This document shows, in pieces, positions 1 to 9,015 of a DNA stretch of 46,233 nucleotides (position 1 is the stretch's first letter; each line of letters starts with the position of its first letter). The stretch covers positions 1 through 46,233 of the forward strand of contig NZ_JASZYF010000039.1 of assembly GCF_030317115.1 (NCBI RefSeq). The letters are read 5' to 3'. Both the position numbers and the translations under genes were made by a program. The stretch is from Variovorax gracilis. GTDB taxonomy: Bacteria > Pseudomonadota > Gammaproteobacteria > Burkholderiales > Burkholderiaceae_C. The notes under the pieces were generated by a model, which did not search any database, was not told the DNA's origin, and saw only the letters and a list, made by a program, of their open reading frames with translations.

Positions 1-484
1 GCGCCTGCTCGATGGTGCCGGCGGGGTCGTACTCGACCGGTACGCCGACCACGTCGGCGGGGAGCGCGGGAAACGGCTGGGGGTACGCCCTGAACGCGGC
101 CGTGTGGACGACGGGAGCCCCTGGGAACAGGCGCGCGCGCTGGCGCAGAAGGAAGTCGAGCGACTGCCTTGCCACGGCAATGACGACATCGGGCGGCCTT
201 GCGGCGTACTTGCGCCGCAGATAGGTCGCGACGGTGTCTTCGTAGTCGTCTCCGACGAAGTCGGGATAGTCGAGGAACTCGGTAAAGACCTCCACCGGCC
301 TGGCGGCGGTGTCCCGGATCGCACCTCTCAGGCCGCGCTCGACATCGACGTTGGCCGGCACGAGGCGGCCATTGGAATAGAGCACCAGCACGTGCCGGAC
401 GTCGGCGGCCATGCCTGCCGGGGCGATCAGCACGCAGCAGATCGCGACGAGCCACCCAGGCCAGCGTCCACTGTCGATGCCCAT
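1..484 (-). CDS. Sensor protein N-terminus (ABC substrate-binding-like periplasmic domain), cut by window edge
   Basis: I translated this strand by hand from an ATG at 484-482. It gives 161 residues, and the 3' end lies beyond base 1. Residues 1-27 form a signal peptide (a hydrophobic stretch ending in AGMAAD). The stretch that follows, RHVLVLYSNGRLVPANVDVE, is typical of the ABC substrate-binding-like input domain found at the periplasmic N-terminus of many proteobacterial histidine kinases and GGDEF proteins. The output domain is off the window, so kinase versus cyclase cannot be decided. The frame stays open a little upstream of 484, so the start is not certain. It could also be a free-standing binding protein. 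Confidence 0.65.
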   Translation of the reverse strand, partial: MGIDSGRWPGWLVAICCVLIAPAGMAADVRHVLVLYSNGRLVPANVDVERGLRGAIRDTAARPVEVFTEFLDYPDFVGDDYEDTVATYLRRKYAARPPDVVIAVARQSLDFLLRQRARLFPGAPVVHTAAFRAYPQPFPALPADVVGVPVEYDPAGTIEQA

Positions 485-626
485 CGTTCGATCACATTGC
501 AAGTGTCGGGATCTGGATGATCCGCGCAACCCACCCGCAAGTCCACTTGCCCTTTGGGGCAATCGCTTTGCCCTCGGACCCCGTTCCCAACAGCACGCCA
601 CAGGGCAAGGCGAAGAACCGCCGCGT

Positions 627-642
627 CGAGATCGTGATCTCG
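627..642. repeat. Perfect inverted repeat CGAGATC-GT-GATCTCG
   Basis: Seven-base arms (627-633 and 636-642) separated by two bases, in the gap between two minus-strand genes. It lies 43 bases past the stop of the metallo-hydrolase gene and about 140 bases upstream of the sensor-gene start. No T-run follows, so a protein-binding site is as likely as a terminator. Confidence 0.35.
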
Positions 643-684
643 GCGGCCAATCGGCCGTAGCCTCCCTCGTTCGATACGGTCGAC

Positions 685-2166
685 TCAACGCACCGGCAAT
701 GGCTTGCCGGCCGTTGCGTAGAGTTCCGACACGGGAACCACGCGGCCGTGGAGCGGCAGAATGCGGTCGACCTTGAGGCCGAGCCGCTCCATGTTGGCGA
801 TCAGGTTGACATTGTTGGCATTCGGCACTGCCGGCGGCGGCGTGTTCGGTGCGGACGGCGTGAATGCATCCGCCTGAATCAACACCTTCTCGTTGGGCAG
901 ATAGACCATCAGGAAGCTGTCACTGTGGACGCTGCCCGTGATGCGGTGCACCTCGATCGGGCGCGAGGCGTCGCCCATGGCCAGTTGGTCGCCGACGGCA
1001 ACGATGTCCGGGCGCCTGCCTTCCTGCGCCATGCGGTCGGGTCTCACGCGGTTCGGCTGCGCGAAGGCGCTCTCGAAATAGGAGACGTTGGCTGCCTGCG
1101 TGACGATGGTCGCGCCTTCGGCCACGGCCGTGCGCACACCGCCCGCATGGTCGAAGTGCGCATGGCTGTTGATCGCGAAGCGGACCGGCTTGCCCGGCGC
1201 GAGGGTCCTGGCCTGTGCGAACACCGCCTGGGTGCGGGCGTCGTTGAGCGGCGTCTCGACCAGGACGAGGTGGTCCCTCGTCTCGATCGCCACGCTGTTG
1301 TGCGAGCCGCCGCCGAGGAACCACACGCCTTCGGCCACCTTCTCGGCGGTGACGCGTTCCCCCTGGTTGCGGGCCGCATCAGGAATTTGCAGTGCTGCGG
1401 TGTCGGCATGGGCCTGGACGTCCTTGACCGTGAGGTCCAGCACCTCAAAGCCGCCCATGGTCTGCCTGATTCGCATCGGGAACTTGATGCCGGCGATGTC
1501 GCGGTAATCGGAATAGGACGTGACCGTGCGGGTGTCACCCAGCACCGGATCGGGAAAGACGGAGTCCACCTGTGTGACGAGCCCCTCGCCATTGAGCTGG
1601 GCGGTCGCGCTGAAGCGGCCCGGTTCGACGAACTTCAGCATGGCGCCGCCGTCCGCGCCGCGGACCGCTTCCGCGTTGTTCCGCGCCGCTGCCTTGAGCA
1701 CGCCGTGCGGCGTGATCCAGAGCTGATGCATGCGATCGGAGACCAGGCGCGGCACCGGTACGGCGCCGTTGGGCGTCTGGTTCCACGCCACGTCGCCGCT
1801 CAACGACTGGTCATTGCGCTGCTGGCCGGCGAGCGGATAGCCACCACCGCCCGTTGGCTCGGCGCGGCTCAACACGACCTCATCGCGCATCGCGCCCTTG
1901 TCGTAGTCGATGGTGCGGGTGAACGAATGCAGAGTGATGCGCGGCCAGGTCCCGCCGGGCTTGTACGCCTGGCCGAAGGTATGGCCGGTGCCCTCGGCCG
2001 TGTAGCGCAGGCTCTGGGCGTTGGAAGCGCCCATGGTCGCCGCAGAACGGGCGAGGACGTCGGCGGCGTTGTCCGACCTGGAGGCGCAGGCGGCCAGCCA
2101 ACAGGCCATGCCGATCACGAAAGCCGAACGGAATGCGCCGGTGCGTGTCAAGGCGAATCGCATCAT
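685..2166 (-). CDS. Metallo-beta-lactamase-fold hydrolase lipoprotein
   Basis: The product has 493 aa. A lipobox (LAAC, Cys27) ends a hydrophobic leader, so it should be a lipoprotein outside the cytoplasm. The zinc-binding HxHxDH signature appears as SHAHFDHAGG near residue 335, identifying the metallo-beta-lactamase hydrolase domain, which fills the C-terminal half. Further His residues lie in ITGSVHSDSF and LPLHGR. Roughly residues 40-270 form an extra domain of uncertain role, found ahead of the hydrolase domain in this type of protein. The ribosome site AGGAG precedes the ATG. The substrate is unknown; the family includes esterases, lactonases and thioesterases, so no specific reaction is claimed. 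It is divergent from the patatin gene. Confidence 0.88.
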   Translation of the reverse strand: MMRFALTRTGAFRSAFVIGMACWLAACASRSDNAADVLARSAATMGASNAQSLRYTAEGTGHTFGQAYKPGGTWPRITLHSFTRTIDYDKGAMRDEVVLSRAEPTGGGGYPLAGQQRNDQSLSGDVAWNQTPNGAVPVPRLVSDRMHQLWITPHGVLKAAARNNAEAVRGADGGAMLKFVEPGRFSATAQLNGEGLVTQVDSVFPDPVLGDTRTVTSYSDYRDIAGIKFPMRIRQTMGGFEVLDLTVKDVQAHADTAALQIPDAARNQGERVTAEKVAEGVWFLGGGSHNSVAIETRDHLVLVETPLNDARTQAVFAQARTLAPGKPVRFAINSHAHFDHAGGVRTAVAEGATIVTQAANVSYFESAFAQPNRVRPDRMAQEGRRPDIVAVGDQLAMGDASRPIEVHRITGSVHSDSFLMVYLPNEKVLIQADAFTPSAPNTPPPAVPNANNVNLIANMERLGLKVDRILPLHGRVVPVSELYATAGKPLPVR

Positions 2167-2181
2167 CGTGTCTCCTGTTGT

Positions 2182-2201
2182 CGGCGAACCCGAGTTCGCC
2201 G
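2182..2201. repeat. Hairpin CGGCGAAC-N4-GTTCGCCG in the divergent leader region
   Basis: Perfect 8-bp arms (2182-2189 and 2194-2201) around the loop CCGA. It sits just upstream of the ribosome site of the metallo-hydrolase gene and inside the 177-bp gap shared with the divergent patatin gene. It could be an operator or a 5' leader hairpin. Confidence 0.4.
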
Positions 2202-2343
2202 CGCCAGATTGTGCTACTTCCCAAGGGAGCGAAGGTGCGGGGCTTGACTCGACCGAGGGCGCGCACTAGCGTGTCAGGCGGTGCATGCAGGCGTGTTGCC
2301 CACGCCATTGCGAAGCCGAGGCCTCGCGAATTTCTGAAGGAAC

Positions 2344-3735
2344 ATGAGAGCTTCTTCGACCGGCAGCGTCCGACGACGAGCGATGCTGCTGGGCATGGCG
2401 CTAGCGCTCGGCGCCTGCACCACCTACGGGGTGGTCGAGAACGTGCCGCTGACGCCGGCCCCTCATGGTCCTGTCTATTCGTTGGGGGGCTTTGTCGAGA
2501 ATCACCGTCGCCGTTCCGACGAGTTGATTCTGGCTGTCGCTTTCTCGGGTGGCGGCACGCGAGCCGCAGCCTTGTCCTACGGCGTCATGCAGGAGCTGCG
2601 CGACACCCATGTGCAGATGAATGGCAAGGACCAGAGCCTGCTCGATGCGATCACCGTCATCAGTTCGGTTTCCGGTGGAAGTTTCACATCGGCCTATTAC
2701 GGCCTCTACGGCAATCGCATCTTCGTCGACTTCGAAGAGCGATTCCTGCGCAGCGACGTCGAAGGCGCTCTGTTGCGCGGCCTGATGAATCCCGCGCGAT
2801 GGTTCAGCAGCCACGGCCGCACCGAGGTGGCGGTGTCCTACTACCAGCAGGCGCTTTTCGGCGATGCGACTTTCGGCGATCTGGTCAGGCGTGATGCCCC
2901 GTTGATCCTGATCAACAGTTCCGACCTCAGCTCGGGCGGGCGCTTTTCGTTCGTCCAGGAATACTTCAACCTGATGTGCTCGGACCTCAGCCGCTTCCCG
3001 CTGGCCCGGGCCGTCACTGCCTCGAGCGCCGTGCCGGTGCTGTTCGGGCCGGTGGTACTGGAGAACTACGGCGGCTGCGCGCGCGGCATGCCGCCTTGGC
3101 TCGAGGCTGCCAGGAAGCGCGACACGGACGACGCGTACTTGAGCATGGTCGTGCAGGACGACCTCTCGTACCAGAACAAGGTCACGCACAAGTACGCCCA
3201 ATTGGTCGATGGCGGGATCACCGACAACCTGGGCCTTCGCGCATTGCTGGACGCGGTCGATCTGGCCGGTGGTGCGGAAAAGTACATCCAGTCGCTCGGC
3301 ATCGCGACGCCGCGCCGCATCGCCATCATTTCGGTCAACGCAGCGGCCGACGCGCCCGGGGGCATCGGCGAGAGCAGTCGGCAGCCGACCTTCGAGCAGA
3401 CGATGAGTGCCGTCACCAATGTCCAATTGCATCGCTACAACGTGGCGACGCTTCAGCAGATGCAGCAAAGCCTCGATGGCTGGACGCGTGAACTCACGAC
3501 ACCCGAACGGCCCGTGAGTTCGTACTTCGTACGCCTGAGCTTCGAAGACGTGCCGGATGTTCCGCTGCGCCGCTTCCTGAACGAGATTCCGACCAGCTTC
3601 GTCCTGGACAAGGAGCAGGTGGCACGACTGATCGCCACCGGCCGCGAGTTGCTTCGCAACAATCCGGACTATCAGCGTCTGCTGGCCGGCCTGCGCGCAG
3701 ACAAGGTCGTTCCGAAATCCCCCGCCGCGCCCTGA
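2344..3735 (+). CDS. Patatin-like phospholipase lipoprotein
   Basis: The product has 463 aa. Residues 1-25 are a lipoprotein signal (LGAC, Cys25), so the protein is probably membrane-anchored in the envelope. The patatin fold is shown by the oxyanion-hole glycines GGGTRAA (about residue 69), the nucleophile elbow SSVSGGSF (Ser near 110) and the catalytic Asp in DGGITDN (near 290). The Ser/Asp dyad is therefore intact, and lipid acyl hydrolase activity is expected. The ribosome site GAAGGA lies a few bases before the ATG. The gene is divergent from the metallo-hydrolase gene and convergent with the ClC gene, leaving only a 12-bp gap. Confidence 0.9.
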   Translation: MRASSTGSVRRRAMLLGMALALGACTTYGVVENVPLTPAPHGPVYSLGGFVENHRRRSDELILAVAFSGGGTRAAALSYGVMQELRDTHVQMNGKDQSLLDAITVISSVSGGSFTSAYYGLYGNRIFVDFEERFLRSDVEGALLRGLMNPARWFSSHGRTEVAVSYYQQALFGDATFGDLVRRDAPLILINSSDLSSGGRFSFVQEYFNLMCSDLSRFPLARAVTASSAVPVLFGPVVLENYGGCARGMPPWLEAARKRDTDDAYLSMVVQDDLSYQNKVTHKYAQLVDGGITDNLGLRALLDAVDLAGGAEKYIQSLGIATPRRIAIISVNAAADAPGGIGESSRQPTFEQTMSAVTNVQLHRYNVATLQQMQQSLDGWTRELTTPERPVSSYFVRLSFEDVPDVPLRRFLNEIPTSFVLDKEQVARLIATGRELLRNNPDYQRLLAGLRADKVVPKSPAAP

Positions 3736-3747
3736 TCTCGACCCGCG

Positions 3748-5055
3748 CTATCCGGCGGAGCGCAGTTTGCGTTCGGCCCGGTCGCGCAGCAGGTCGTAGA
3801 TCGGCGGAATGCCGAGCAGGTTCATCACGACCATGGCGCCGAAGCAGGCGGCCAGCATCGGCAGCAGCAGATTGACGCTGCCCGTCATCTCGACGGCCAG
3901 GCAGATGCCCGTCAGCGGCGCACGGACGACCGCCGTGAAAAATGCCGCCAGGCCGACCACGGCATAGGCGGTCGGCGATCCGACGTCCGGAAGCGACTGC
4001 CCGCACAGCCGCCCGAACACGAGGCCGATCTGCGCGCCGAGGACCAGCATCGGCGCGAACAAGCCGCCGGGCGTGCCGGCCGCATAGGAAAGCGGACCGA
4101 GCGCGAAGCGGATGACGAATATCAAGGCGATCGTGGACAGCGATCCGGCATCGAGCAGGGTCTGCTGCGTGATCGCGTCTCCGCCGCCGACCCACTGGGG
4201 TGCCAGCCAACCCAGGAGGCCGACCCCGCCGCCGATCAGCGCTGCCCGAGCCGCGACCGGGAGCCCGCCGGCCCGGTCGGCGATCGCCAGTGCGCCCATG
4301 ACGGCGCGTGTGTAGGCGGCAGCCACGAGCGCGGCAATGACACCGAGGGCCACATGGACCGGCACCGTCGCGAAGCCCGGGAAGGCTTGCGCCGGCACGG
4401 TGAAATCCGGCTCCACGCCCACGAACACGCGCGCGACCGCGATCGCGCCCGCCGACGCGCCCAGTGCCGCGGCAGCGGTGCGCGTATCAAAACGCCGCAG
4501 CAGTTCCTCCAGCACGAACACCGCGCCGGCGATCGGGGCGTTGAAGGCGGTGGCGAGACCCGCTCCCGCGCCCGCGGCGAACAGCACTCGGGCATCGACC
4601 TGACCGCGCCGGAACAGCCGGCCGATCACGTCGGCGATCGAGTGTCCCATCTGCACACTGGGTCCTTCGCGACCGAGCGCGAGGCCGGAGCCGATGGCGA
4701 GCACGCCGCCGAAGAACTTGACGATCGCAGTGCGCACGGGTCTGCCCGGGTCGCCGCCGTTGATCGCGGCCTCGACCTCCGGTATGCCGCTGCCTGCCGC
4801 GTTCGGGGAAAACCTGCTTACCAGTGCTGCGGCAAGCGCAGTGGCTGCAGCGGCGCTCGCGACGACGAGCAGAAGGCCAGCCGCGCCCTGCTGATGCGCC
4901 CAGCCAATGAAGTCGCCTCGGAGGGCATCGGCCCTTTCAAGCAGGAGCCGGAATACGGCGCAGACGAGACCCGTGACACATCCCACGAGCAGCGACAGCA
5001 GCGCGAGAACCAGCGTGCCGGCCCTGCTGTCGTCCTGATCGAGATTTCGCGCCAT
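3748..5055 (-). CDS. ClC-family chloride/proton antiporter
   Basis: The product is a 435-aa polytopic inner-membrane protein with all ClC selectivity motifs: GSGIPE (residues 88-93), GREGP (gating Glu130) and GTPGGLFAP near residue 330. The EE pair at 183-184 in VFVLEELL matches the internal proton glutamate of the antiporter branch (E203 in E. coli ClcA). The protein is therefore predicted to be an H+/Cl- exchanger rather than a passive channel. Length is normal for bacterial ClC proteins lacking CBS domains. Its role is probably acid or osmotic homeostasis. The ribosome site is weak. Nothing next to it suggests a partner. Confidence 0.93.
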   Translation of the reverse strand: MARNLDQDDSRAGTLVLALLSLLVGCVTGLVCAVFRLLLERADALRGDFIGWAHQQGAAGLLLVVASAAAATALAAALVSRFSPNAAGSGIPEVEAAINGGDPGRPVRTAIVKFFGGVLAIGSGLALGREGPSVQMGHSIADVIGRLFRRGQVDARVLFAAGAGAGLATAFNAPIAGAVFVLEELLRRFDTRTAAAALGASAGAIAVARVFVGVEPDFTVPAQAFPGFATVPVHVALGVIAALVAAAYTRAVMGALAIADRAGGLPVAARAALIGGGVGLLGWLAPQWVGGGDAITQQTLLDAGSLSTIALIFVIRFALGPLSYAAGTPGGLFAPMLVLGAQIGLVFGRLCGQSLPDVGSPTAYAVVGLAAFFTAVVRAPLTGICLAVEMTGSVNLLLPMLAACFGAMVVMNLLGIPPIYDLLRDRAERKLRSAG

Positions 5056-5191
5056 TTAGATGTCACCCGACGGGCGGCCCCCAGCACCTTCATCCTGGCG
5101 CCGGATGTTGCCACACATGCGTTCGACGGCGGCATCTTTCGCAGCGACTGCGCGACTGCGGATGAGCCGCGTGCGAATGCATGCCCGTCAG

Positions 5192-5389
5192 CTACCGACC
5201 CTGACTCAACCGACGGGCCCCTTGATCAGTCAGGTATTCGCAGCCCTTTCGGTCCGATGCCACCAGGCCGTTGGACCACAGCCGATGCGACACGTCGGCC
5301 GGTTCGTTCGGGGCGCTCTTTCCATTCTGGTTTGCCAGCCTCTGCAGCCTGTTCCACTGGTCGTTGTTGAGTCGGATTTTCTTCGCCAT
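5192..5389 (-). CDS. Small hypothetical protein, 65 aa
   Basis: From the ATG at 5389 this encodes a basic, helical 65-aa protein beginning MAKKIRLNNDQWNRLQRLAN. Its last third, CEYLTDQGARRL, resembles the wing and final helix of small winged-helix proteins (LTxxG pattern). A G-rich ribosome site (GACGGG) lies close to the ATG. An in-frame TTG at 5425 would add 12 residues. Composition looks like coding sequence rather than a shadow. Function is unknown; DNA binding is only a guess. It stands alone between the ClC gene and the ABC binding-protein gene. Confidence 0.5.
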   Translation of the reverse strand: MAKKIRLNNDQWNRLQRLANQNGKSAPNEPADVSHRLWSNGLVASDRKGCEYLTDQGARRLSQGR

Positions 5390-5484
5390 ATCCCGTCTTG
5401 AATCTGGAATCGTTGACGCAGCCAAAAACGGCGAGGTCGCAGGTGTCGATTCTTCGAGAGGGCGGTACTACTTTGGTACGTACT

Positions 5485-5515
5485 TTGACATGTCGTCCAA
5501 GTTGGAGCGTGTAGA
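5485..5515 (+). promoter_or_regulatory. Possible promoter for the ABC binding protein
   Basis: An exact -35 hexamer TTGACA (5485-5490) is followed after 19 bases by TGTAGA (5510-5515), a weak -10. It is about 50 bases upstream of the ATG at 5562. Spacing is long, so this is tentative. Confidence 0.25.
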
Positions 5516-5561
5516 AAGTCACAGAATGGAGGAAGGGAGAGCCGTCCGAAAGGGGGTATCC

Positions 5562-6584
5562 ATGAGAGCGCTTCACCGGGCGACGGATCGGTCCGACGTT
5601 GTGCGGCGGGCCTTCATTGGCACCGCGGTGACGTTCGTCGCGGCGCCGTGGCGCGCGCAGGCTCAGCCTTCTGCACGCCAGGCCCGGATCGGCTTTCTCA
5701 GCGGCGCCACCCTTGGCCCCGGTCCCACGCAGGGCATGGTCGAGCCGTTCACACGCGGCATGCGCGAATTGGGCTATGTGGAGGGGCGGAACCTTGTCAT
5801 CGAGTTCCGCTGGGCCGACGGCAAGGCAGAACGGCTGCCCGAGTTGTTGGCCGAACTGCTGCGCCTCGAAATCGCCGTGCTCGTGACGACCGGGATTGGC
5901 CCGCCCATGGTGGCCAAGCAAGCGACCAGCACGCTGCCGGTGGTGGCCGTGCTTGTGGATGATCCCGTGCAAATGGGACTTGCAGCAAGCATCGCCCGCC
6001 CCGGCGGCAACTTCACCGGGATCTCTGGCGCATTCTCGGGAATCCTCGCCAAGCGCTTTCAGTTGATGAAGGACATCGTGCCGTCGGCGCGCAAGTTTGC
6101 CGTGCTGTTCAACCCGGACACTGCAACGCAAGGCGGCATCGAGAAAGATGTCGCGAGCTACGAACGCGTGCTCGCGGTGCCGGTACGGGTCCTCGGGGCG
6201 CGTGGTCCGGACGACTACGACGCCGTTTTCGCAAGAATGGCGAGCGAAGAGGTCGACGCGGTCGCGATCCTCGCCGACCCTACGTTCTTCGTCCACCGTG
6301 CCAGGCTCGGCGAGCTGTGCGTGAAACACCGGATGGCTTCCGTCTGGGGCCACAAGGACTACCTGGGAAGCTGGGGCGTGGCCTCGTACCAGGGCAGCTT
6401 CCCGGCAATGTTCCACCGCGCGGCCGCGCTGGTCGACAAGATCCTCAAGGGCACGAAGCCGGGCGACATTGCGTTCGAGCAGGTGACCAAGCTCGATATG
6501 GTCATCAACCTGAAGGCCGCGAAGGCGCTGGGGCTCACGGTCCCGCAAAGGGTGCTGCTGGGTGCGGACGAAGTGATCGAGTGA
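5562..6584 (+). CDS. ABC-type solute-binding protein (ABC_sub_bind / TrpX-like family)
   Basis: The product has 340 aa from the ATG at 5562, which follows an AGGGGGT ribosome site. The leader contains an RR pair and ends in AQAQ, so it is an exported periplasmic protein with a possibly Tat-like signal. The mature part matches the ABC_sub_bind family: RIGFLSG, MRELGYVEGRNLVIEFRWADG, a segment like RPGGNFTGIS, and a C-terminal ending with GLTVPQRVLLGADEVIE. No permease or ATPase gene is adjacent, so it is an orphan binding protein, common in Burkholderiales. The ligand is unknown. A start at 5526 is possible but lacks as good a ribosome site and would spoil the signal peptide. Confidence 0.88.
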   Translation: MRALHRATDRSDVVRRAFIGTAVTFVAAPWRAQAQPSARQARIGFLSGATLGPGPTQGMVEPFTRGMRELGYVEGRNLVIEFRWADGKAERLPELLAELLRLEIAVLVTTGIGPPMVAKQATSTLPVVAVLVDDPVQMGLAASIARPGGNFTGISGAFSGILAKRFQLMKDIVPSARKFAVLFNPDTATQGGIEKDVASYERVLAVPVRVLGARGPDDYDAVFARMASEEVDAVAILADPTFFVHRARLGELCVKHRMASVWGHKDYLGSWGVASYQGSFPAMFHRAAALVDKILKGTKPGDIAFEQVTKLDMVINLKAAKALGLTVPQRVLLGADEVIE

Positions 6585-6606
6585 ACCTGCGAATGACGCG
6601 CCGAGC

Positions 6607-7143
6607 CTATCGGCCCGGAATCAGCGCCTCGATCTCCTTGATCACGGCTTCCTTCTCCCGGTTGTAGATCTGAGGGTTGGCAGGATCGATGGCGTGCGCT
6701 CGATCTTTCGCTTCCTCGTACTTCCGACGCAAGTCCGGACGGCGTTGGAGGATCCCGATGAAGGCCAGAGAGTCCTTGTGAACCGGATCGCCCCGGTGGC
6801 AGATGTGGATGTTGATGTTGAATCGCCTTCCCTGATGCAGGACCGAGGCGCAGACATACGGCTTCTCATCCTTGTCTACCCAGACCGGCCGACGATGGAA
6901 GCCGGCGAGTTCGAACTCAACCTGCTTCTCTCGCAGATTCGACTCATTGGTGATGGCCGCAATGTCGATCATCGGCTTGCCGCGCAGCTCTGCCACGGCG
7001 GTACTGCCGATGTGCATGAGTTCGACGTCTGCGAGACGGGCCAGCGCATAAGCCCTGACCTTGCCAAAGACGTCGGCGTAGATGGGGTCGTACGGAACGA
7101 TGTTCCGATGCTCAAGGCCTTCGTCGAACGGTTCGATTTTCAT
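6607..7143 (-). CDS. GrpB family protein (UPF0157)
   Basis: The product has 178 aa. It carries the GrpB nucleotidyltransferase-like signatures: PYDPIYADVFGKV, HIGSTAVAELRGKPMIDI and a C-terminal YEEAKDRAHAIDP. These match the UPF0157/GrpB family, which has a minimal nucleotidyltransferase fold and no well-established substrate. Length is standard and the protein should be cytoplasmic. Its stop is 22 bases from the stop of the ABC binding-protein gene (convergent), and it is divergent from the acyl-CoA synthetase gene. Confidence 0.9.
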   Translation of the reverse strand: MKIEPFDEGLEHRNIVPYDPIYADVFGKVRAYALARLADVELMHIGSTAVAELRGKPMIDIAAITNESNLREKQVEFELAGFHRRPVWVDKDEKPYVCASVLHQGRRFNINIHICHRGDPVHKDSLAFIGILQRRPDLRRKYEEAKDRAHAIDPANPQIYNREKEAVIKEIEALIPGR

Positions 7144-7203
7144 GCGTCACTTCGGCGCCCGATTCTGCGCGCCGCCCGCTCCGATTGGCAGATTCCCACC
7201 CAA

Positions 7204-7241
7204 ATCTGTCGAAATGCGACCTAGGCTCGAATCCGACAGAT
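7204..7241. repeat. Inverted repeat ATCTGTCG-N22-CGACAGAT
   Basis: Perfect 8-bp arms (7204-7211 and 7234-7241) lie in the divergent gap between the grpB-like gene and the acyl-CoA synthetase gene, about 64 bases before the latter's ATG. The arm spacing of roughly three helical turns fits a dimeric regulator site or a leader hairpin. Confidence 0.4.
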
Positions 7242-7304
7242 GCCTACATTCGATCTCCAACGATGCGGCGCCGACCTGAGCGCCAGCAAGTCACTGGAGA
7301 CAAC

Positions 7305-8990
7305 ATGATCGACAGCATGGATGCGTTGCACGGCAACGCCTTGGAAGAGACAGCAACGACTCGGCGGCCCTGGGTCCAGTCGTACGGCGACATCGCGCCG
7401 CACATCGATCCCGATGCCTACGGCTCGATCGTCGAGTTGCTCGAGCAGGCGATGGTGCAATACGCCGACAAGACAGCCTTCCGCTCGTTCGGCCAGAGCC
7501 TGAGCTTTCGCGACGTCGACCGGCTGTCGGCGCGCTTCGCCAGCTGCCTGCAACGCGAGCTTGGCGTCCGCAAGGGCGACCGCATCGCGGTGATGATGCC
7601 CAACCTGGCGGCCTTCCCCGTGGTCTTCCTGGGCATCGCGCGGCTGGGTGCGGTGCAGGTCAATGTCAACCCGCTCTACACCCCGCGCGAGCTCGCGCAC
7701 CAGCTCGCCGATGCGGGCGTGAAGATCATCGTCGTGTTCAACGGCTCCACGCCGACGCTCGCCGAGGCGGTCAAGGAAAGCCCCGTCGAGCACATCATCG
7801 GGGTCGCCCCCGGCGACGCATTGCCGAAGCCGCTCCCCGGCCCCGTGCCCGATGCAAGGCTGGGTGCCGTCATGCCCCTGTCGGAGATCCTGCGCGAGGA
7901 CAAGCCGTCCGGCTACCAGGCCCCGGCGCTCACCGGCGACGACCTGCTGTTCCTGCAGTACACCGGCGGCACGACCGGCCTGTCGAAAGGCGCCTGCCTG
8001 TCGCACCGCAACCTGGTGGCCAACACCGAGCAGTACAAGGCCTTCATGCACTCGACCATTCGGCCGGGCGATGAGGTGGTGGTGACTGCCTTGCCGCTGT
8101 ATCACATCTTTGCGCTGATGGTGAACTTCATCAGCTACTTCTCCGTCGGGGCGGAGAACTGGCTGGTGGCCAATCCGCGCGACTTGGACGGCCTGATCGA
8201 CACGTTCAAGCAGTCCCGCTTGACGGTGTTCGCGGGCGTCAACACGCTCTACGCGGGCCTGGCTGCGCACCCACGCCTCAAGGAAGTGGACTTCACGAAC
8301 CTGCGCCTGTCCGCCGGCGGCGGCGCTGCGGTGATCGAAGCCACCGCCGCACGCTGGAAGGAGGTCACGGGCTGCCTGATCCTCGAGGGCTACGGGCTGT
8401 CGGAAACGAGCCCGGTGCTTTCGATCAACCCGCCGTCCGTCGGCAGGTTCACCCACACGACCGGGCTGCCGGTGCCTTCCACGGACATCAAGCTGGTCGA
8501 CGACGAGGGCCGCGAGGTCTCGCTGGGCCAGCCCGGCGAGATCTGCGCTCGCGGACCGCAGGTGATGAGCGGCTACTGGCAACAACCCGAGGCCAACGCG
8601 GCCGCCTTCACGGCGGACGGGTACTTCCGCACCGGCGATGTCGGCGTGCTGGACGAGCAGGGATTCCTGAAGATCGTCGATCGCATCAAGGACATGATCA
8701 TCGTCTCCGGATTCAATGTGTACCCGAACGAGATCGAAGCAGTCGCGACCGCATGTCCCGGCGTGGCGGAGTGCGCGTGCGTGGGCGCGCCAGACGAGAA
8801 GACCGGCGAGGCCCTGCGCCTTTTCGTCGTGAAGGCGCCGGGCGCGACGCTGAGCGAGCAGGACGTCATCGACCACTGCCGCGCATCGTTGACCGGCTAC
8901 AAGGTGCCCAGGCTCGTACGTATCGTCGAGGCCCTTCCCAAGTCCACAGTGGGCAAGATCCTCCGGCGCGAGTTGCGGGACGTCGCCTAG
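7305..8990 (+). CDS. fadD: Long-chain fatty-acid-CoA ligase (AMP-binding)
   Basis: The product has 561 aa from the ATG at 7305, the same length as E. coli FadD. The AMP-binding P-loop LQYTGGTTGLSKG (about residues 218-230), the adenylate motif EGYGLSETSP (about 365) and the hinge/C-terminal KDMIIVSGFNVYPNEIE with the late catalytic Lys in KSTVGKILRREL are all intact. It should activate fatty acids to acyl-CoA through an acyl-adenylate in the cytoplasm or at the inner membrane. An ATG further downstream would remove N-terminal residues typical of the family. Chain-length preference cannot be read from the sequence. Confidence 0.92.
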   Translation: MIDSMDALHGNALEETATTRRPWVQSYGDIAPHIDPDAYGSIVELLEQAMVQYADKTAFRSFGQSLSFRDVDRLSARFASCLQRELGVRKGDRIAVMMPNLAAFPVVFLGIARLGAVQVNVNPLYTPRELAHQLADAGVKIIVVFNGSTPTLAEAVKESPVEHIIGVAPGDALPKPLPGPVPDARLGAVMPLSEILREDKPSGYQAPALTGDDLLFLQYTGGTTGLSKGACLSHRNLVANTEQYKAFMHSTIRPGDEVVVTALPLYHIFALMVNFISYFSVGAENWLVANPRDLDGLIDTFKQSRLTVFAGVNTLYAGLAAHPRLKEVDFTNLRLSAGGGAAVIEATAARWKEVTGCLILEGYGLSETSPVLSINPPSVGRFTHTTGLPVPSTDIKLVDDEGREVSLGQPGEICARGPQVMSGYWQQPEANAAAFTADGYFRTGDVGVLDEQGFLKIVDRIKDMIIVSGFNVYPNEIEAVATACPGVAECACVGAPDEKTGEALRLFVVKAPGATLSEQDVIDHCRASLTGYKVPRLVRIVEALPKSTVGKILRRELRDVA

Positions 8991-9015
8991 CCCGACCCCG
9001 CCTCCTGGCCCCGCC

